Below, one piece after another: positions 24,248 through 34,186 of a DNA stretch of 64,000 nt. This DNA is from Prevotella sp. (GTDB lineage Bacteria; Bacteroidota; Bacteroidia; Bacteroidales; Bacteroidaceae). The position numbers and the translations under genes are program-made. The stretch covers positions 62,001 through 126,000 of the forward strand of contig JAGAXW010000019.1 in the NCBI GenBank assembly GCA_017847725.1, given 5' to 3'. Position 1 is the first letter of the stretch; each line of letters starts with the position of its first letter. Under the pieces are notes generated by a model. The model was not told the DNA's origin. It was given only the letters and a program-made list of their open reading frames with translations, and ran no database searches.

Positions 24248-27211
24248 ATGCATCACCGAATAGTCCTATTGACGATTTGTCTGACCGCCGGCATATACAC
24301 GATGCTGGCGCAGACAGTGACTGTGGCTGGCCAGGTGACAGACGAAGGCAGTAAGCAACCTATCGAGTATGCCTCGGTGCTGATGAAGGAGAACGGGCAC
24401 TGGGCCGTCACCGACAGTGACGGCCGCTTCAGTATCAAAAACATACCGACAGGAAAGACCACCCTGACTATCCAATGCTTAGGCTACGCCACCCGCAACA
24501 TCACCATCAACATCACCAAGGACATTCCCCGACTGCAGCTGACACTGAAACAGGAGAATCTGAAACTGGAGGGTGTGACCGTCACCGCCCACCGCAAGCA
24601 GGACGAGGCCACCACCTCCTACACCATCGACCGTGCAGCCCTCGACCAGCAGCAGATTATCAACCTTGGCGACATCGCCACCCTATTGCCGGGCGGCAAG
24701 ACCAGCAACCCCACGCTGACCGACGACACCCGACTGGCGCTGCGCAGCGGCGACAGTGAGAAGGGCAACGCCTCGTTCGGTACGGCCATCGAGATAGACG
24801 GCGTGCGCATGGACAACAACGCCATGGCCGACGAGACGATGGGCTCGTCAACACGCTCCATCAGCACATCGAACGTGGAGAGCGTGGAGATTGTGACGGG
24901 CATACCCTCGGTAGAGTACGGCGACCTGAGCAACGGCATCGTAAAAGTGAACACGCGCAAGGGTAAGTCGCCCTTTATCATCGAGGGCAAAATCAACCAG
25001 CACACCTACCAGATAGCCGCCAACAAGGGCTTCGAACTGGGCGGCAGACTGGGCGGCGTGCTCAACGCCTCCATAGAGCATGCCCGCTCGTTCACCAATA
25101 TCGCGTCGCCCCACACCAGCTACCAGCGCAACATCCTGTCGCTGCACTACATGAAGGTGTTCATGCCCAACAGCACTCCGCTGACGCTGAACATCGGGCT
25201 CACGGGCAACATCGGCGGCTACAACTCGGAGGCCGACCCCGACAGACTACTCGACGAGTACACCAAGGTGCGCGACAATAACATCAGGGGCAACTTCGAC
25301 CTGAACTGGCTGCTCAACAAGCCGTGGATTACCAACCTCTCGCTGAAGGGAGCCCTGTCGTATGCCGACAAGAAAACCACGGAGAACGTCAGGAAGAGCA
25401 GCGCCTCGACGCAGCCCTACATCCACGCCACGACAGAGGGCTATCACATCGCCACCGACTATGACGAGAACCCGCAGGCCGACATCATCCTCGGCCCGAC
25501 AGGCTACTGGTATCAGCTGGGCTATAACGACCAGAAGCCGCTCACCTACTCGCTGAAGCTCAAGGCCGACCTGACGCGCCGCTTCGGCTCGGTGCTCAAC
25601 GGTCTGAAGGTGGGTGCCGACTACAGTGGCAGCAAGAACAAGGGCCGCGGCACCTACTACGACGACATGCGCTATGCACCCACGTGGCGCGAATACCGCT
25701 ACGACGAGCAGCCGGCACTCAACAGCTTGTCGCTCTACGTCGAAGACAAGATAAGTCTGCAGACCACCAAGCTCTCGACCCTCGAGGTGACGGCAGGCCT
25801 GCGCGAAGACCTGACACTCATCGGCGGCTCCGACTATGGTACGGTGGGCAGCCTGTCGCCGCGCATCAACGGCCGCTATCACTTCTGGCGCAACCGCCGC
25901 AACCGCTGGGTGACCGACTTCAGCATCCATGCCGGATGGGGCAAGAGCGTCAAGCTGCCCTCCTTCCAACTGCTCTACCCCGCCCCGTCGTATAGCGACA
26001 TCCTGGTGTTCACGCCCGGCAGCACGGCCGATAACAAAGCCTTCTACGCCTACCACACCTACCCCAGCAAGTCGCTCTACAACCCCGACCTGAAGTGGCA
26101 ATACACGCTGCAGACCGACCTGGGCGCCGAACTGACCGTCAAGGGCACCCGCATCGCCGTCTCCGGCTTCTACCACAAGACCAAGCATCCCTACATGGCC
26201 GTACACCGCTATGTGCCCTACGAGTATAAAGTCACCGACCAGTCGGCCATCGAGCACCTGGGTGTGCCCAGCGCCGAGCGCAGCTACCGCATCGACCAGG
26301 CGACGGGCATAGTGACACTCTACGACCGGGCCGGCAACGCCTACCCCCTCGACTACTCCACACGCCGCGCCTACAACAGCAACTACACCTACGTCAACGG
26401 CTCGGCCGTGACACGCTACGGACTGGAGTGGATGATAGACTTCGCACCGTTCAAGGCCCTGCACACCTCGCTGCGGCTCGACGGCAACTACTATTATTAT
26501 AAAGGTGTCGACGAGACGCTCTTTGCCGGCAACACCACGGGCGTGGGCAACACGGCCGACAGGTCGCTGCCGCTGATAGGCTACTACCGCGGCTCTTCGT
26601 CGACGTCGACAGGCACCACCGCCTCGGGAGCCGTGGCCAACGGAAGCATCTCGAAACAGCTGAACCTGAACGCCACCGTCACCACCCACATTCCGCAGAT
26701 ACGTATGATTGTGGCCCTGCGCCTGGAGTGCACGTTCTACGACTACAAGCGCCAGCTGTCCAAACTGTCGGGCGGCACGCGCGGCATCATCGTGGAGAGC
26801 GGCACCGACTACTTCGGCACGCCCTACGACGGCAGCACCGACAAGACCGTCGTGGTCTATCCCGAATACTACTCCACGTGGGACAACCCCACCGAGCTGA
26901 AGCCCTTTGCACAGGACTTTGCAGCAGCCAGGGACAACAACCCGCAGCTGTACCGCCAGATGGCGGCGCTGGTGGCCAGAAACAGCTATCCCTACTACTT
27001 CAATCCCAACAGGATATCGACCTACTACTCGGCCAACATCAGCGTGACCAAGGAGATAGGCAACCACGTCAGTCTGTCGTTCTACGCCAACAACTTCTTC
27101 AACAACATGAAGACCGTCCACTCGTCGCAGACCGACCTCGACACCTCGCTGTTCGGCAGCAGCTACATACCGAGTTTCTACTACGGACTGGCGCTGAAAC
27201 TGAAACTGTAA
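24248..27211 (+). CDS. TonB-dependent receptor with N-terminal regulatory-like domain
   Basis: A 987-residue outer-membrane importer. Signal peptide to about residue 22 (TMLAQ), carboxypeptidase-regulatory-like domain at 25-105 (VAGQVTDEGSKQPIEYASV, LGYATRNITI), plug at about 115-240 (GVTVTAHRKQDE, GTAIEIDGVRMDNN, ESVEIVTGIPSVEYGDLSNG), then a long barrel ending LALKLKL. The plug lacks the SusC-type signature, so it is more like siderophore/metal receptors than glycan receptors. Neighbours (HMA protein before, DUF4876 lipoprotein and DUF6850 barrel after) suggest a metal or metal-chelate cargo; the ligand is unknown. Confidence 0.88.
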   Translation: MHHRIVLLTICLTAGIYTMLAQTVTVAGQVTDEGSKQPIEYASVLMKENGHWAVTDSDGRFSIKNIPTGKTTLTIQCLGYATRNITINITKDIPRLQLTLKQENLKLEGVTVTAHRKQDEATTSYTIDRAALDQQQIINLGDIATLLPGGKTSNPTLTDDTRLALRSGDSEKGNASFGTAIEIDGVRMDNNAMADETMGSSTRSISTSNVESVEIVTGIPSVEYGDLSNGIVKVNTRKGKSPFIIEGKINQHTYQIAANKGFELGGRLGGVLNASIEHARSFTNIASPHTSYQRNILSLHYMKVFMPNSTPLTLNIGLTGNIGGYNSEADPDRLLDEYTKVRDNNIRGNFDLNWLLNKPWITNLSLKGALSYADKKTTENVRKSSASTQPYIHATTEGYHIATDYDENPQADIILGPTGYWYQLGYNDQKPLTYSLKLKADLTRRFGSVLNGLKVGADYSGSKNKGRGTYYDDMRYAPTWREYRYDEQPALNSLSLYVEDKISLQTTKLSTLEVTAGLREDLTLIGGSDYGTVGSLSPRINGRYHFWRNRRNRWVTDFSIHAGWGKSVKLPSFQLLYPAPSYSDILVFTPGSTADNKAFYAYHTYPSKSLYNPDLKWQYTLQTDLGAELTVKGTRIAVSGFYHKTKHPYMAVHRYVPYEYKVTDQSAIEHLGVPSAERSYRIDQATGIVTLYDRAGNAYPLDYSTRRAYNSNYTYVNGSAVTRYGLEWMIDFAPFKALHTSLRLDGNYYYYKGVDETLFAGNTTGVGNTADRSLPLIGYYRGSSSTSTGTTASGAVANGSISKQLNLNATVTTHIPQIRMIVALRLECTFYDYKRQLSKLSGGTRGIIVESGTDYFGTPYDGSTDKTVVVYPEYYSTWDNPTELKPFAQDFAAARDNNPQLYRQMAALVARNSYPYYFNPNRISTYYSANISVTKEIGNHVSLSFYANNFFNNMKTVHSSQTDLDTSLFGSSYIPSFYYGLALKLKL

Positions 27212-27246
27212 CACACATATCATTAATCACATAAAAACAAAAGAAA

Positions 27247-28608
27247 ATGAAGAAAATCGGATTATTCATGCTGGCCGTGATGGCGCTCTGCCTGACAGCC
27301 TGCAGCAGCGACAACGACAACAACAATGGAGGCAGCCAGCAGCTGTACGACGTCACCATCAAACTCTCTGAAGCCATCAGCGACGCTGAGGTTCAGTTGG
27401 CAGGTGCCTCTACCTACACGCAGAAGACCGATGCCGAGGGCGTGGCCAAGTTTGCCGTGCCCGCCGGCATCTACACCGCCTCGGCCAGCGGCTACTACAT
27501 CGAGAACGGCCGCAAGGTCATCTACAACGCCGTGCTGGGCCAGCTCACCGTCGGTCAGGGCCAGCAGAATGCCGCCACACTGGAAGTCAAGAAGAGCGAC
27601 GGCGAGAGCGTGCTCATCATCAAGGAACTGTACAGCGGTGGCGTCATGAAGGATGACAACAGCGCAGCCTTCAACTACGACAGATGCGTCATTCTGTACA
27701 ACAACAGCGACAAGCCCTGCACCACCGAGAACCTCTGCATCGGCTACTCCTGCTATTTCAATGCTGAAAGTACATCTTATATGGGCAACCTGTACAGCGG
27801 CGACAAGCTGGTCTACGAGGGCGAGAACTTCATCCCGGCCCAGATGGCCATCTGGTATTTCCAGCAGCCCCTCACCATCGCTCCCTACTCGCAGGTGGTG
27901 GTCAACATCTATGGCGCCATCGACAACACGCAGACCGTCACCAACTCCGTCAACTATGCCAATGCCGACTACTACTGCATGTACGACCCCGACTACGTGA
28001 CCAGCGACGTCACCGTGAAGAGCGCCGTATCGTTCAGCAACACTTCCTATTATCCCGCTCCTGCCGACGTCATCCCCACCTCGCACTACCTGAAGACCAT
28101 CAAGTGGGGACAGGGCAACGCCTGGGGGCTCAGCAACACCAGTCCCGCACTGTTTGTCTTCCAGCCCAAGAATACCACCGTCAAGGAGTATTTCGAGAAT
28201 CCCGAGAACTACTGGTTTATTCCCACCCGCGCCCAGACACCCGTCTTCCGCTGCGTCAAGGTGCCCAACGACTGGATTATCGACGCCGTTGAAGTGTTCA
28301 ACCAAAATAAGCTCAGCGACTGCAAGAAGCGCCTCACGGCCGACATCGACGGCGGCTACGTGACACTGACTAACCAGCAGGGTCACTCCGTCTACCGCAA
28401 CGTCGACCAGGAGGCCACCGAGGCACTCGCCGAGAACGAGGGCAAGCTGGTGTACAACTACTCGCTGGGCGTCGGCGAGTCGACAGACCCCAGCGGCATC
28501 AATGCCGAGGCCTCTATCAAGAACGGAGCCCACATTATCTATAAGGACACCAACAACTCGACTAACGATTTCCACGAGCGTCAGAAGTGCTCGCTGCGTG
28601 GCGAATAA
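27247..28608 (+). CDS. DUF4876-like surface lipoprotein
   Basis: A 453-residue lipoprotein: signal MKKIGLFMLAVMALCLTACSSD, lipobox LTAC, Asp/Asn-rich tether. An N-terminal beta-sandwich (about 35-115: DVTIKLSEAISDAEVQLAG, AEGVAKFAVPAGIYTAS) resembles a carboxypeptidase-regulatory domain. The larger C-terminal part (LIIKELYSGGVMKDDNS, RCVILYNNSDKP, YFENPENYWFIPTR) looks like DUF4876, a lamin-tail-like module repeatedly found beside TonB receptors. It follows the receptor by 35 bp and is probably its surface lid or capture partner. Confidence 0.78.
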   Translation: MKKIGLFMLAVMALCLTACSSDNDNNNGGSQQLYDVTIKLSEAISDAEVQLAGASTYTQKTDAEGVAKFAVPAGIYTASASGYYIENGRKVIYNAVLGQLTVGQGQQNAATLEVKKSDGESVLIIKELYSGGVMKDDNSAAFNYDRCVILYNNSDKPCTTENLCIGYSCYFNAESTSYMGNLYSGDKLVYEGENFIPAQMAIWYFQQPLTIAPYSQVVVNIYGAIDNTQTVTNSVNYANADYYCMYDPDYVTSDVTVKSAVSFSNTSYYPAPADVIPTSHYLKTIKWGQGNAWGLSNTSPALFVFQPKNTTVKEYFENPENYWFIPTRAQTPVFRCVKVPNDWIIDAVEVFNQNKLSDCKKRLTADIDGGYVTLTNQQGHSVYRNVDQEATEALAENEGKLVYNYSLGVGESTDPSGINAEASIKNGAHIIYKDTNNSTNDFHERQKCSLRGE

Positions 28609-28612
28609 CCTT

Positions 28613-30256
28613 ATGATGAAGCGCATATTATCATATCTCATGATGAGCGGAGCCGTGTTATGGGCGGCTCCGTCTCATCTTTCTGCCCAAGACTCGCTGC
28701 TGCTGCGCGACTACCGGTATATCAAACAGGCCGACCCCTGGCTCACATCGGGCAACGCTTCGGCACTGACGCGCTACCAGCGGCAGAGCGTGGCCGAAGC
28801 CTCAGTCTACCTACGACACCAGAACGGCGGCCTCGTAGACTTCTGCGAATCGCCGCGCGTGCTGCAGGCAGGAGCCAACGTGGAGTCGTTCTACCGCATC
28901 GGCCGCCGCACCGTTGTCTTTGGCAACATGAGCTATGATAACTTCACGGGCCGCGACATGGGCGGCTCAGCCTTCATGCACCTCGGTGCCGACCACTCGC
29001 TGCTGGCATCGCACTATCCCTTCGACATCGTAGAAGACTCGCTGACCAATACGGGCAAGAAGCACCGCGACCTGTTCCATCTGGCAGGCGGCGTCGGCGT
29101 CGACATCTGGAAAGGCTACGCACTGGGCGCCCGCATAGACTATACGGCAGCCAACTATGCCAAGTACAAAGACCTGCGCCACCGCAACAAACTGATGGAC
29201 CTGCAGGTCACCGTCGGAGGCTATGTCCCCCTGCTGCCGTGGCTCAACATCGGCGCCGACTACGTCTACCACCGCAACACGGAGAGCGTCGCCTTCTCTA
29301 CCTACGGCAGCAACGACAAGGTATTCAAGTCGCTGATCGACTATGCTGCCTTCACGGGACGTGTGGAACAGTTTGGCGAGGAGGGATATACCGAATCCAA
29401 CACCGAGATACCGCTCTTCAGCGACAGCCACGGCGCCAACATACAGATAGAGGCCATCCTGCCCGCCGGACTGACGTTCTACAACGAGCTGAGCCTGTCG
29501 ACGGTCAACGGCTACTACGGCCGCAAATCGCCCAACACCATCACCTTCACCAACCACCACTCCAGCCGCTTCGGCTACCGCGGCCAGCTGGCGCTCCACC
29601 AGGCGCAGCACCTGCACCAGCTCACCGTAACCGTCAGCACGGAGAAGATGGAGAACAACCGTACCACCTACAAGAGCGAGAAGACGGACAACAACGCCAG
29701 CTACTACCAGTATTTCGACGATGTTAGAACGGGCGACAAGAAGTGGACCGACGTCAGCATCGGCTACACCGGCCACCTGAACATCCGCCACGAACTGCCC
29801 CAGTGGACTGTCAAGGCAATGCTGGAGCTGAACCACCGCAAACTGACGGCCAACCTGCACCCCTATTTCCGCACGCAGAAGCTGAACGTCAGCAAGTGGC
29901 TTTGCAGTGCCACGCGCCATCTGCCGCTGGCCAAGGGCATGCTGGCCGCCACCCTTCAGCTCACTTTCCAGAAAGGCAGCGGCGACGCCTTTGCCGACGG
30001 TGTCTACGAGACACCCTCCGACAAGCAGTCCACACCGCCCTCGATGGACGCCTACCTGTATCGCGAATACCAGTACCTGACTGCCGCACAATACGGCATG
30101 GGCGCCAGTGTCAAATACTCATTCGTATTTCCGCAGACGCGCCTCAACACCTTCGTACAAGCCGACGTCAACTACAAAAGAGCCAACAGCAACTACGATT
30201 CTCTCACGGGTCGTAACCGCGTGGCGCTCGCAATTGCTGTTGGCTGCTTATTCTAA
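28613..30256 (+). CDS. DUF6850-type outer-membrane beta-barrel protein
   Basis: A 547-residue protein with signal peptide MMKRILSYLMMSGAVLWAAPSHLSAQ and a barrel of alternating strands ending AIAVGCLF. Blocks such as NASALTRYQRQSVAEASVYL and KLMDLQVTVGGYVPLLPW match the DUF6850 family, which I associate with this gene order behind TonB receptor and DUF4876 genes. It starts 4 bp after the lipoprotein stop at ATGATG; longer upstream frames overlap the lipoprotein gene and lack a signal peptide. Last gene of the operon. No terminator is obvious in the 30-bp gap to the convergent asd gene. Confidence 0.78.
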   Translation: MMKRILSYLMMSGAVLWAAPSHLSAQDSLLLRDYRYIKQADPWLTSGNASALTRYQRQSVAEASVYLRHQNGGLVDFCESPRVLQAGANVESFYRIGRRTVVFGNMSYDNFTGRDMGGSAFMHLGADHSLLASHYPFDIVEDSLTNTGKKHRDLFHLAGGVGVDIWKGYALGARIDYTAANYAKYKDLRHRNKLMDLQVTVGGYVPLLPWLNIGADYVYHRNTESVAFSTYGSNDKVFKSLIDYAAFTGRVEQFGEEGYTESNTEIPLFSDSHGANIQIEAILPAGLTFYNELSLSTVNGYYGRKSPNTITFTNHHSSRFGYRGQLALHQAQHLHQLTVTVSTEKMENNRTTYKSEKTDNNASYYQYFDDVRTGDKKWTDVSIGYTGHLNIRHELPQWTVKAMLELNHRKLTANLHPYFRTQKLNVSKWLCSATRHLPLAKGMLAATLQLTFQKGSGDAFADGVYETPSDKQSTPPSMDAYLYREYQYLTAAQYGMGASVKYSFVFPQTRLNTFVQADVNYKRANSNYDSLTGRNRVALAIAVGCLF

Positions 30257-30286
30257 AGTAATATCGCTCGATGCCTGAACCTTGCT

Positions 30287-31309
30287 TTACTTGAAGCAGG
30301 GCAGGTCTTTCTCTTTCACCAGATACTCCCCTATCTGCACGGCGTTGAGGGCGGCACCCTTGCGAATCTGGTCGCCAGAGAGCCAGAAGGTGAGGCCGTT
30401 CTCGTCGGAGAGGTCTTTGCGCACACGACCGACGAAGACATCGTCCTTGCCGGCGGTCTCGAGAGGCATGGGGTAGACGAGGTTGGCAGGGTCGTCGACC
30501 AGCGTACAGCCGGGAGCCTGGGCGATGGCCTGCTGGGCCTCCTCTACGCTGATGGGGCGCTCGGTCTCAATCCACACGCTCTCCGAGTGGCTGCGGAGCG
30601 AGCTGACGCGCACGCACATGGCCGAGCACTTGGCGTCGGTGTGCATTATCTTCTGCGTCTCGTTATACATCTTCATCTCTTCCTTGGTATAGCCGTTGGG
30701 CTGGAAGACGTCAATCTGCGGAATGACGTTGTAGGCCAGCTGGTGGGGGAACTTCTTGATGGTCTTCACCTCGCCCGTCTCCACCATCTCCTTATACTGC
30801 TGCTGCAGTTCGGCCATGGCGGCGGCTCCGGCACCCGAGGCGCTCTGGTAGCTGCTGACGTGGATGCGCTTGATATGCGAGATGTTCTCCAGCGGCTGCA
30901 GCACCACTACCATCATGATGGTGGTGCAGTTGGGGTTGGCGATGATGCCGCGCGGACGGTCCTTGGCGTCCTGGGCGTTACACTCGGGCACGACGAGGGG
31001 CACGTCGCTGTCCATACGGAATGCCGACGAGTTGTCGATCATGACGGCACCATACTTGGTGATAGTGTCGGCAAACTCCTTCGACGTGCCGGCCCCTGCC
31101 GAGGTGAAGGCGATATCGATGTCCTTGAAGTCGTCGTTGTGCTGCAGCAGTTTGACGGTCAGTTCCTTGCCGCGGAAGGTGTATTTGGTTCCTGCCGAGC
31201 GTTCCGAGCCAAACAGCACAAGCTCGTCCATGGGGAAATTTCTCTCATCGAGGAGTCTGAGGAACTCCTGGCCTACGGCACCCGAGGCGCCAACAATTGC
31301 TACTTTCAT
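30287..31309 (-). CDS. asd: Aspartate-semialdehyde dehydrogenase
   Basis: A 340-residue NADPH enzyme converting beta-aspartyl phosphate to aspartate semialdehyde, the branch point to lysine/diaminopimelate, threonine and methionine. Rossmann motif [12 protein letters not shown] (6-17), catalytic nucleophile C128 in NPNCTT, and the substrate/acid motif [14 protein letters not shown] follow the bacterial Asd pattern. Length is typical. Transcribed divergently from the antiporter operon by mirror-image promoters. Confidence 0.95.
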   Translation of the reverse strand: MKVAIVGASGAVGQEFLRLLDERNFPMDELVLFGSERSAGTKYTFRGKELTVKLLQHNDDFKDIDIAFTSAGAGTSKEFADTITKYGAVMIDNSSAFRMDSDVPLVVPECNAQDAKDRPRGIIANPNCTTIMMVVVLQPLENISHIKRIHVSSYQSASGAGAAAMAELQQQYKEMVETGEVKTIKKFPHQLAYNVIPQIDVFQPNGYTKEEMKMYNETQKIMHTDAKCSAMCVRVSSLRSHSESVWIETERPISVEEAQQAIAQAPGCTLVDDPANLVYPMPLETAGKDDVFVGRVRKDLSDENGLTFWLSGDQIRKGAALNAVQIGEYLVKEKDLPCFK

Positions 31310-31344
31310 AAGTCTAATCCTTTTCCTGTTATACTATTTTGGGT

Positions 31345-31384
31345 GCAAAGTTAGTAATTTATTTCAGAAAATTGCTAACTTTGC
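31345..31384. promoter_or_regulatory. Mirror-image divergent promoters of asd and the antiporter operon
   Basis: GCAAAGTTAG (31345-31354) and CTAACTTTGC (31375-31384) are exact inverted copies. Each contains a TAACTTTG -7 box, one for asd (minus, 31353-31346) and one for the antiporter (plus, 31376-31383). The plus-strand -7 box ends 8 bp before the antiporter ATG, so that transcript must be leaderless or nearly so. Confidence 0.6.
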
Positions 31385-31391
31385 AGTCGAA

Positions 31392-33515
31392 ATGCTGATT
31401 TTAACGTCATATTTCCCGATTGAGAGCCCGACGCTGATATTCTTCGTCGTGTTGCTCATCATTCTCCTTGCCCCCATCATCATGGGCAAGCTGCGCATTC
31501 CGCACATCATCGGCATGGTGCTGGCGGGCATGGTCGTCGGCGAGCACGGCTTCAACATACTGACGCGCGACTCGTCGTTCGAGCTGTTCGGCAAGGTGGG
31601 ACTGCTCTACATCATGTTTCTGGCCGGACTGGAGATGGACCTGGAGAGCGTGAAGAAGAACTCGCGGCGCTTCCTCGTCTTCGGCATACTGACGTGCATG
31701 ATACCGCTGGTGCTCACCTACTTCATGTCGATGTGGCTGCTGGGCTACTCGCACACGGCCTCGTTCCTCTTAGGATGCATCATGGCGTCGAACACGCTCA
31801 TCGCCTACCCCATCATATCGCGCTACGGACTGCAGCGCAACTCGAGCGTCATGCTGAGCGTAGGGTCCTCGATGCTGTCGCTCTTCATGGCCCTGATGAT
31901 GCTGGCGGCGCTGTCGGCGTCGTATGGCGAGCAGACGGGCGTCGGCTTCTGGCTGCTCTTCCTACTCAAGTTTGCCGTGTTTTGTGCGGCCACGGCGTGG
32001 GCCATCCCCAGGATGGCGCGCTACTTCCTGCGCCGCTACTCCGATGCCGTCATGCAGTTTATCTTCGTGCTGGCCGTGATGTTCCTGTCGGCCGCCCTGT
32101 CCGAAGCCATCGGCGTAGAGGGCATCGTGGGCGCCTTCATGGCCGGTCTGATACTCAACCGCTACATTCCCCACGTCTCGTCGCTGATGAACCGCATCGA
32201 GTTTACGGGCAACGCCATCTTCATCCCCTACTTCCTGATAGGTGTGGGCATGCTCATCAACATCGGCTCCCTCTTCGAAGGGCCCCGCATGTGGGGCGTC
32301 GTACTGCTCATCGCCTTCTTCGGCACCTTCGGCAAGGCGCTGGCGGCCTACGTCTCCAGCCTGCTGTTCCGGCTGCCCAAGTCGGCCGGCCACATGATGT
32401 TCGGCCTCACCTGCGCCCACGCTGCCGGCGCCAGCGCCATGGTGATGGTAGGTATGCGCCTGGAGGTCAGCCCCGGCGTCTACCTGGTCAACGACGAGAT
32501 ACTGAACGGCGTCGTCATCATGATACTCATCACCTGCATCATCAGCTCCATGATGGCCGAGCGCGCCGCCCAACAGATAGTCATTGCCAACAGCCAACAG
32601 CCAACAGCCAACAGCCAGCCCAACGACGAGAAGATACTGCTCTGCGTGAAGTATCCCGAGATAGCCCCGCAGTTGCTCGAACTCTCCATCATGATGCGCA
32701 ACGAGAAGCTCAACCGCGGACTGGTGGCCCTCAACGTAGTGTACGACGACAACAAGGCCGCCGTCCACCGGACCGAAGGGCTTCGCCTGCTGGAGCGCCT
32801 GCAGCAGCGGGCCAGCGCCGCCGACATCCAGATGCAGACGCAGGTGCGGCTGGCGTCGAACATCGCCAACGGCATCAAGCATGCCTTCCGCGAGTTCGGC
32901 TGCTCAGAGATTATCATGGGCATGCACGTGCACACAGACGTCAACCCCAAGTTCTGGGGCGAGTTCATACAGAGCCTCTACAACGGCCTCAACCGCCAGA
33001 TCGTGCTCACGCGCTTCGTGCAGCCGCTCAACACGCTGCGCCGCATCCAGGTGGCCGTACCCTCGCGCGCCGAGTTCGAGCCGGGCTTCCATCGCTGGCT
33101 GCAGCGCCTGGCACGCATGGCCTCCAACCTCGACTGCCGCATCCAGTTCCACGGCCGCAACGAGTCGCTCGAGCTCATCCGCGAATACATCAACAACCGC
33201 TACCCCAACGTGCGCGGCGAATACACCTATATGGCCCACTGGAACGAGCTGCCCCGACTGGCCGAGAACATACAGGAAGACCACATGTTCGTGGTCGTCA
33301 CGGCGCGCAAGGGCACCATCTCCTACAAGAACGCACTGGAGCGCCTGCCCAAGGAGCTGCAGCAGCACTTCTCGGGCAAAAACCTCATGATACTCTTCCC
33401 CGACCAGTACGGCACGCAGAAGGAGGAGAGCATGACCTTCACCACTGCCCAGCACCAGGAGGAGAACAGCATCTACGACGCCATCCTGCGCTGGATTAAC
33501 AACCGAAAGAAATGA
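31392..33515 (+). CDS. CPA2-family cation:proton antiporter with C-terminal Usp-like domain
   Basis: A 707-residue inner-membrane Na+/H+ or K+/H+ exchanger. About 12 membrane segments fill residues 10-395 ([55 protein letters not shown]). A cytosolic universal-stress-protein-like region (about 415-700, [18 protein letters not shown]) probably senses nucleotide or stress. The linker between them (about 398-409, [11 protein letters not shown]) is encoded by an inverted copy of the TTGGCTG heptad repeat. The start at 31392 keeps the first membrane helix; the extra upstream frame lies inside asd. It overlaps lolD by 4 bp. Confidence 0.88.
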   Translation: MLILTSYFPIESPTLIFFVVLLIILLAPIIMGKLRIPHIIGMVLAGMVVGEHGFNILTRDSSFELFGKVGLLYIMFLAGLEMDLESVKKNSRRFLVFGILTCMIPLVLTYFMSMWLLGYSHTASFLLGCIMASNTLIAYPIISRYGLQRNSSVMLSVGSSMLSLFMALMMLAALSASYGEQTGVGFWLLFLLKFAVFCAATAWAIPRMARYFLRRYSDAVMQFIFVLAVMFLSAALSEAIGVEGIVGAFMAGLILNRYIPHVSSLMNRIEFTGNAIFIPYFLIGVGMLINIGSLFEGPRMWGVVLLIAFFGTFGKALAAYVSSLLFRLPKSAGHMMFGLTCAHAAGASAMVMVGMRLEVSPGVYLVNDEILNGVVIMILITCIISSMMAERAAQQIVIANSQQPTANSQPNDEKILLCVKYPEIAPQLLELSIMMRNEKLNRGLVALNVVYDDNKAAVHRTEGLRLLERLQQRASAADIQMQTQVRLASNIANGIKHAFREFGCSEIIMGMHVHTDVNPKFWGEFIQSLYNGLNRQIVLTRFVQPLNTLRRIQVAVPSRAEFEPGFHRWLQRLARMASNLDCRIQFHGRNESLELIREYINNRYPNVRGEYTYMAHWNELPRLAENIQEDHMFVVVTARKGTISYKNALERLPKELQQHFSGKNLMILFPDQYGTQKEESMTFTTAQHQEENSIYDAILRWINNRKK
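32585..32620 (-). repeat. TTGGCTG-type heptad repeat, inverted copy encoding a linker
   Basis: Four to five copies of CAGCCAA (TTGGCTG on the minus strand) run through the antiporter gene and encode [11 protein letters not shown] between the membrane and Usp-like domains. Same repeat family as 3051-3088 and 3859-3922, opposite orientation relative to the reading frame. Confidence 0.8.
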
Positions 33516-34186
33516 TAGACATCCACGACATCAAGAAGAGCTTTGGCCCGCTACAGGTGCTCAAGGGCATCGACCTCAGCATCGGACGCGGCGAGGTGGT
33601 GAGCATCGTAGGCCCCAGCGGAGCCGGCAAGACCACCCTGCTGCAAATCATAGGCACACTCGACCGTCCCGATAGCGGCACCGTACTCGTCGACTCGGTC
33701 GACGTGACACAGCTGTCGCAGAAGAAACTGGCTGACTTTCGCAACCGCCACATCGGCTTCGTGTTCCAGTTCCACCAGCTGCTGCCTGAGTTCACGGCCG
33801 TCGAGAACATCATGATACCGGCCTACATCGCCGGCACGTCGCACAAGGCGGCACGCCAGCGTGCCGACGAGCTACTGCAGTTCATGGGCCTCACCGACCG
33901 CGCCCGCCACAAGCCCAACGAACTATCGGGCGGCGAGAAGCAGCGCGTGGCCGTGGCCCGCGCACTGGTCAACAGTCCGGCCGTCATCCTGGCCGACGAG
34001 CCCAGCGGGTCGCTCGACTCCAAGAACAAGGCCGAGCTGCACCAGCTCTTCTTCGACCTCAGAGACCGCTTCGGCCAGACCTTCGTCATCGTCACCCACG
34101 ACGAGCAGCTGGCCAGCCTCACCGACCGCACCATTCACCTAAAAGACGGACAAATATGCTCAGACTCGGAGACTACAACACCCTAA
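33512..34186 (+). CDS. lolD: LolD-like ABC transporter ATP-binding protein
   Basis: A 224-residue ATPase of the LolD/MacB group, which with LolC/E releases lipoproteins from the inner membrane. Walker [11 protein letters not shown]-loop [10 protein letters not shown], signature [15 protein letters not shown], Walker [13 protein letters not shown] and H-loop VTHDEQ are all intact. No permease gene is adjacent, as often happens for lolD in Bacteroidetes. ATGA overlap with the antiporter upstream; the cvfB-like gene starts 31 bp before its stop. Assignment to LolD rather than another export ATPase is by sequence resemblance only. Confidence 0.82.
   Translation: MIDIHDIKKSFGPLQVLKGIDLSIGRGEVVSIVGPSGAGKTTLLQIIGTLDRPDSGTVLVDSVDVTQLSQKKLADFRNRHIGFVFQFHQLLPEFTAVENIMIPAYIAGTSHKAARQRADELLQFMGLTDRARHKPNELSGGEKQRVAVARALVNSPAVILADEPSGSLDSKNKAELHQLFFDLRDRFGQTFVIVTHDEQLASLTDRTIHLKDGQICSDSETTTP

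Noticed and set aside
31694..33499. A 601-codon alternative frame inside the antiporter gene
   Set aside because: It has an Arg/His/Pro-rich composition typical of a shifted frame in GC-rich DNA and lies fully within a clearly conserved membrane transporter.
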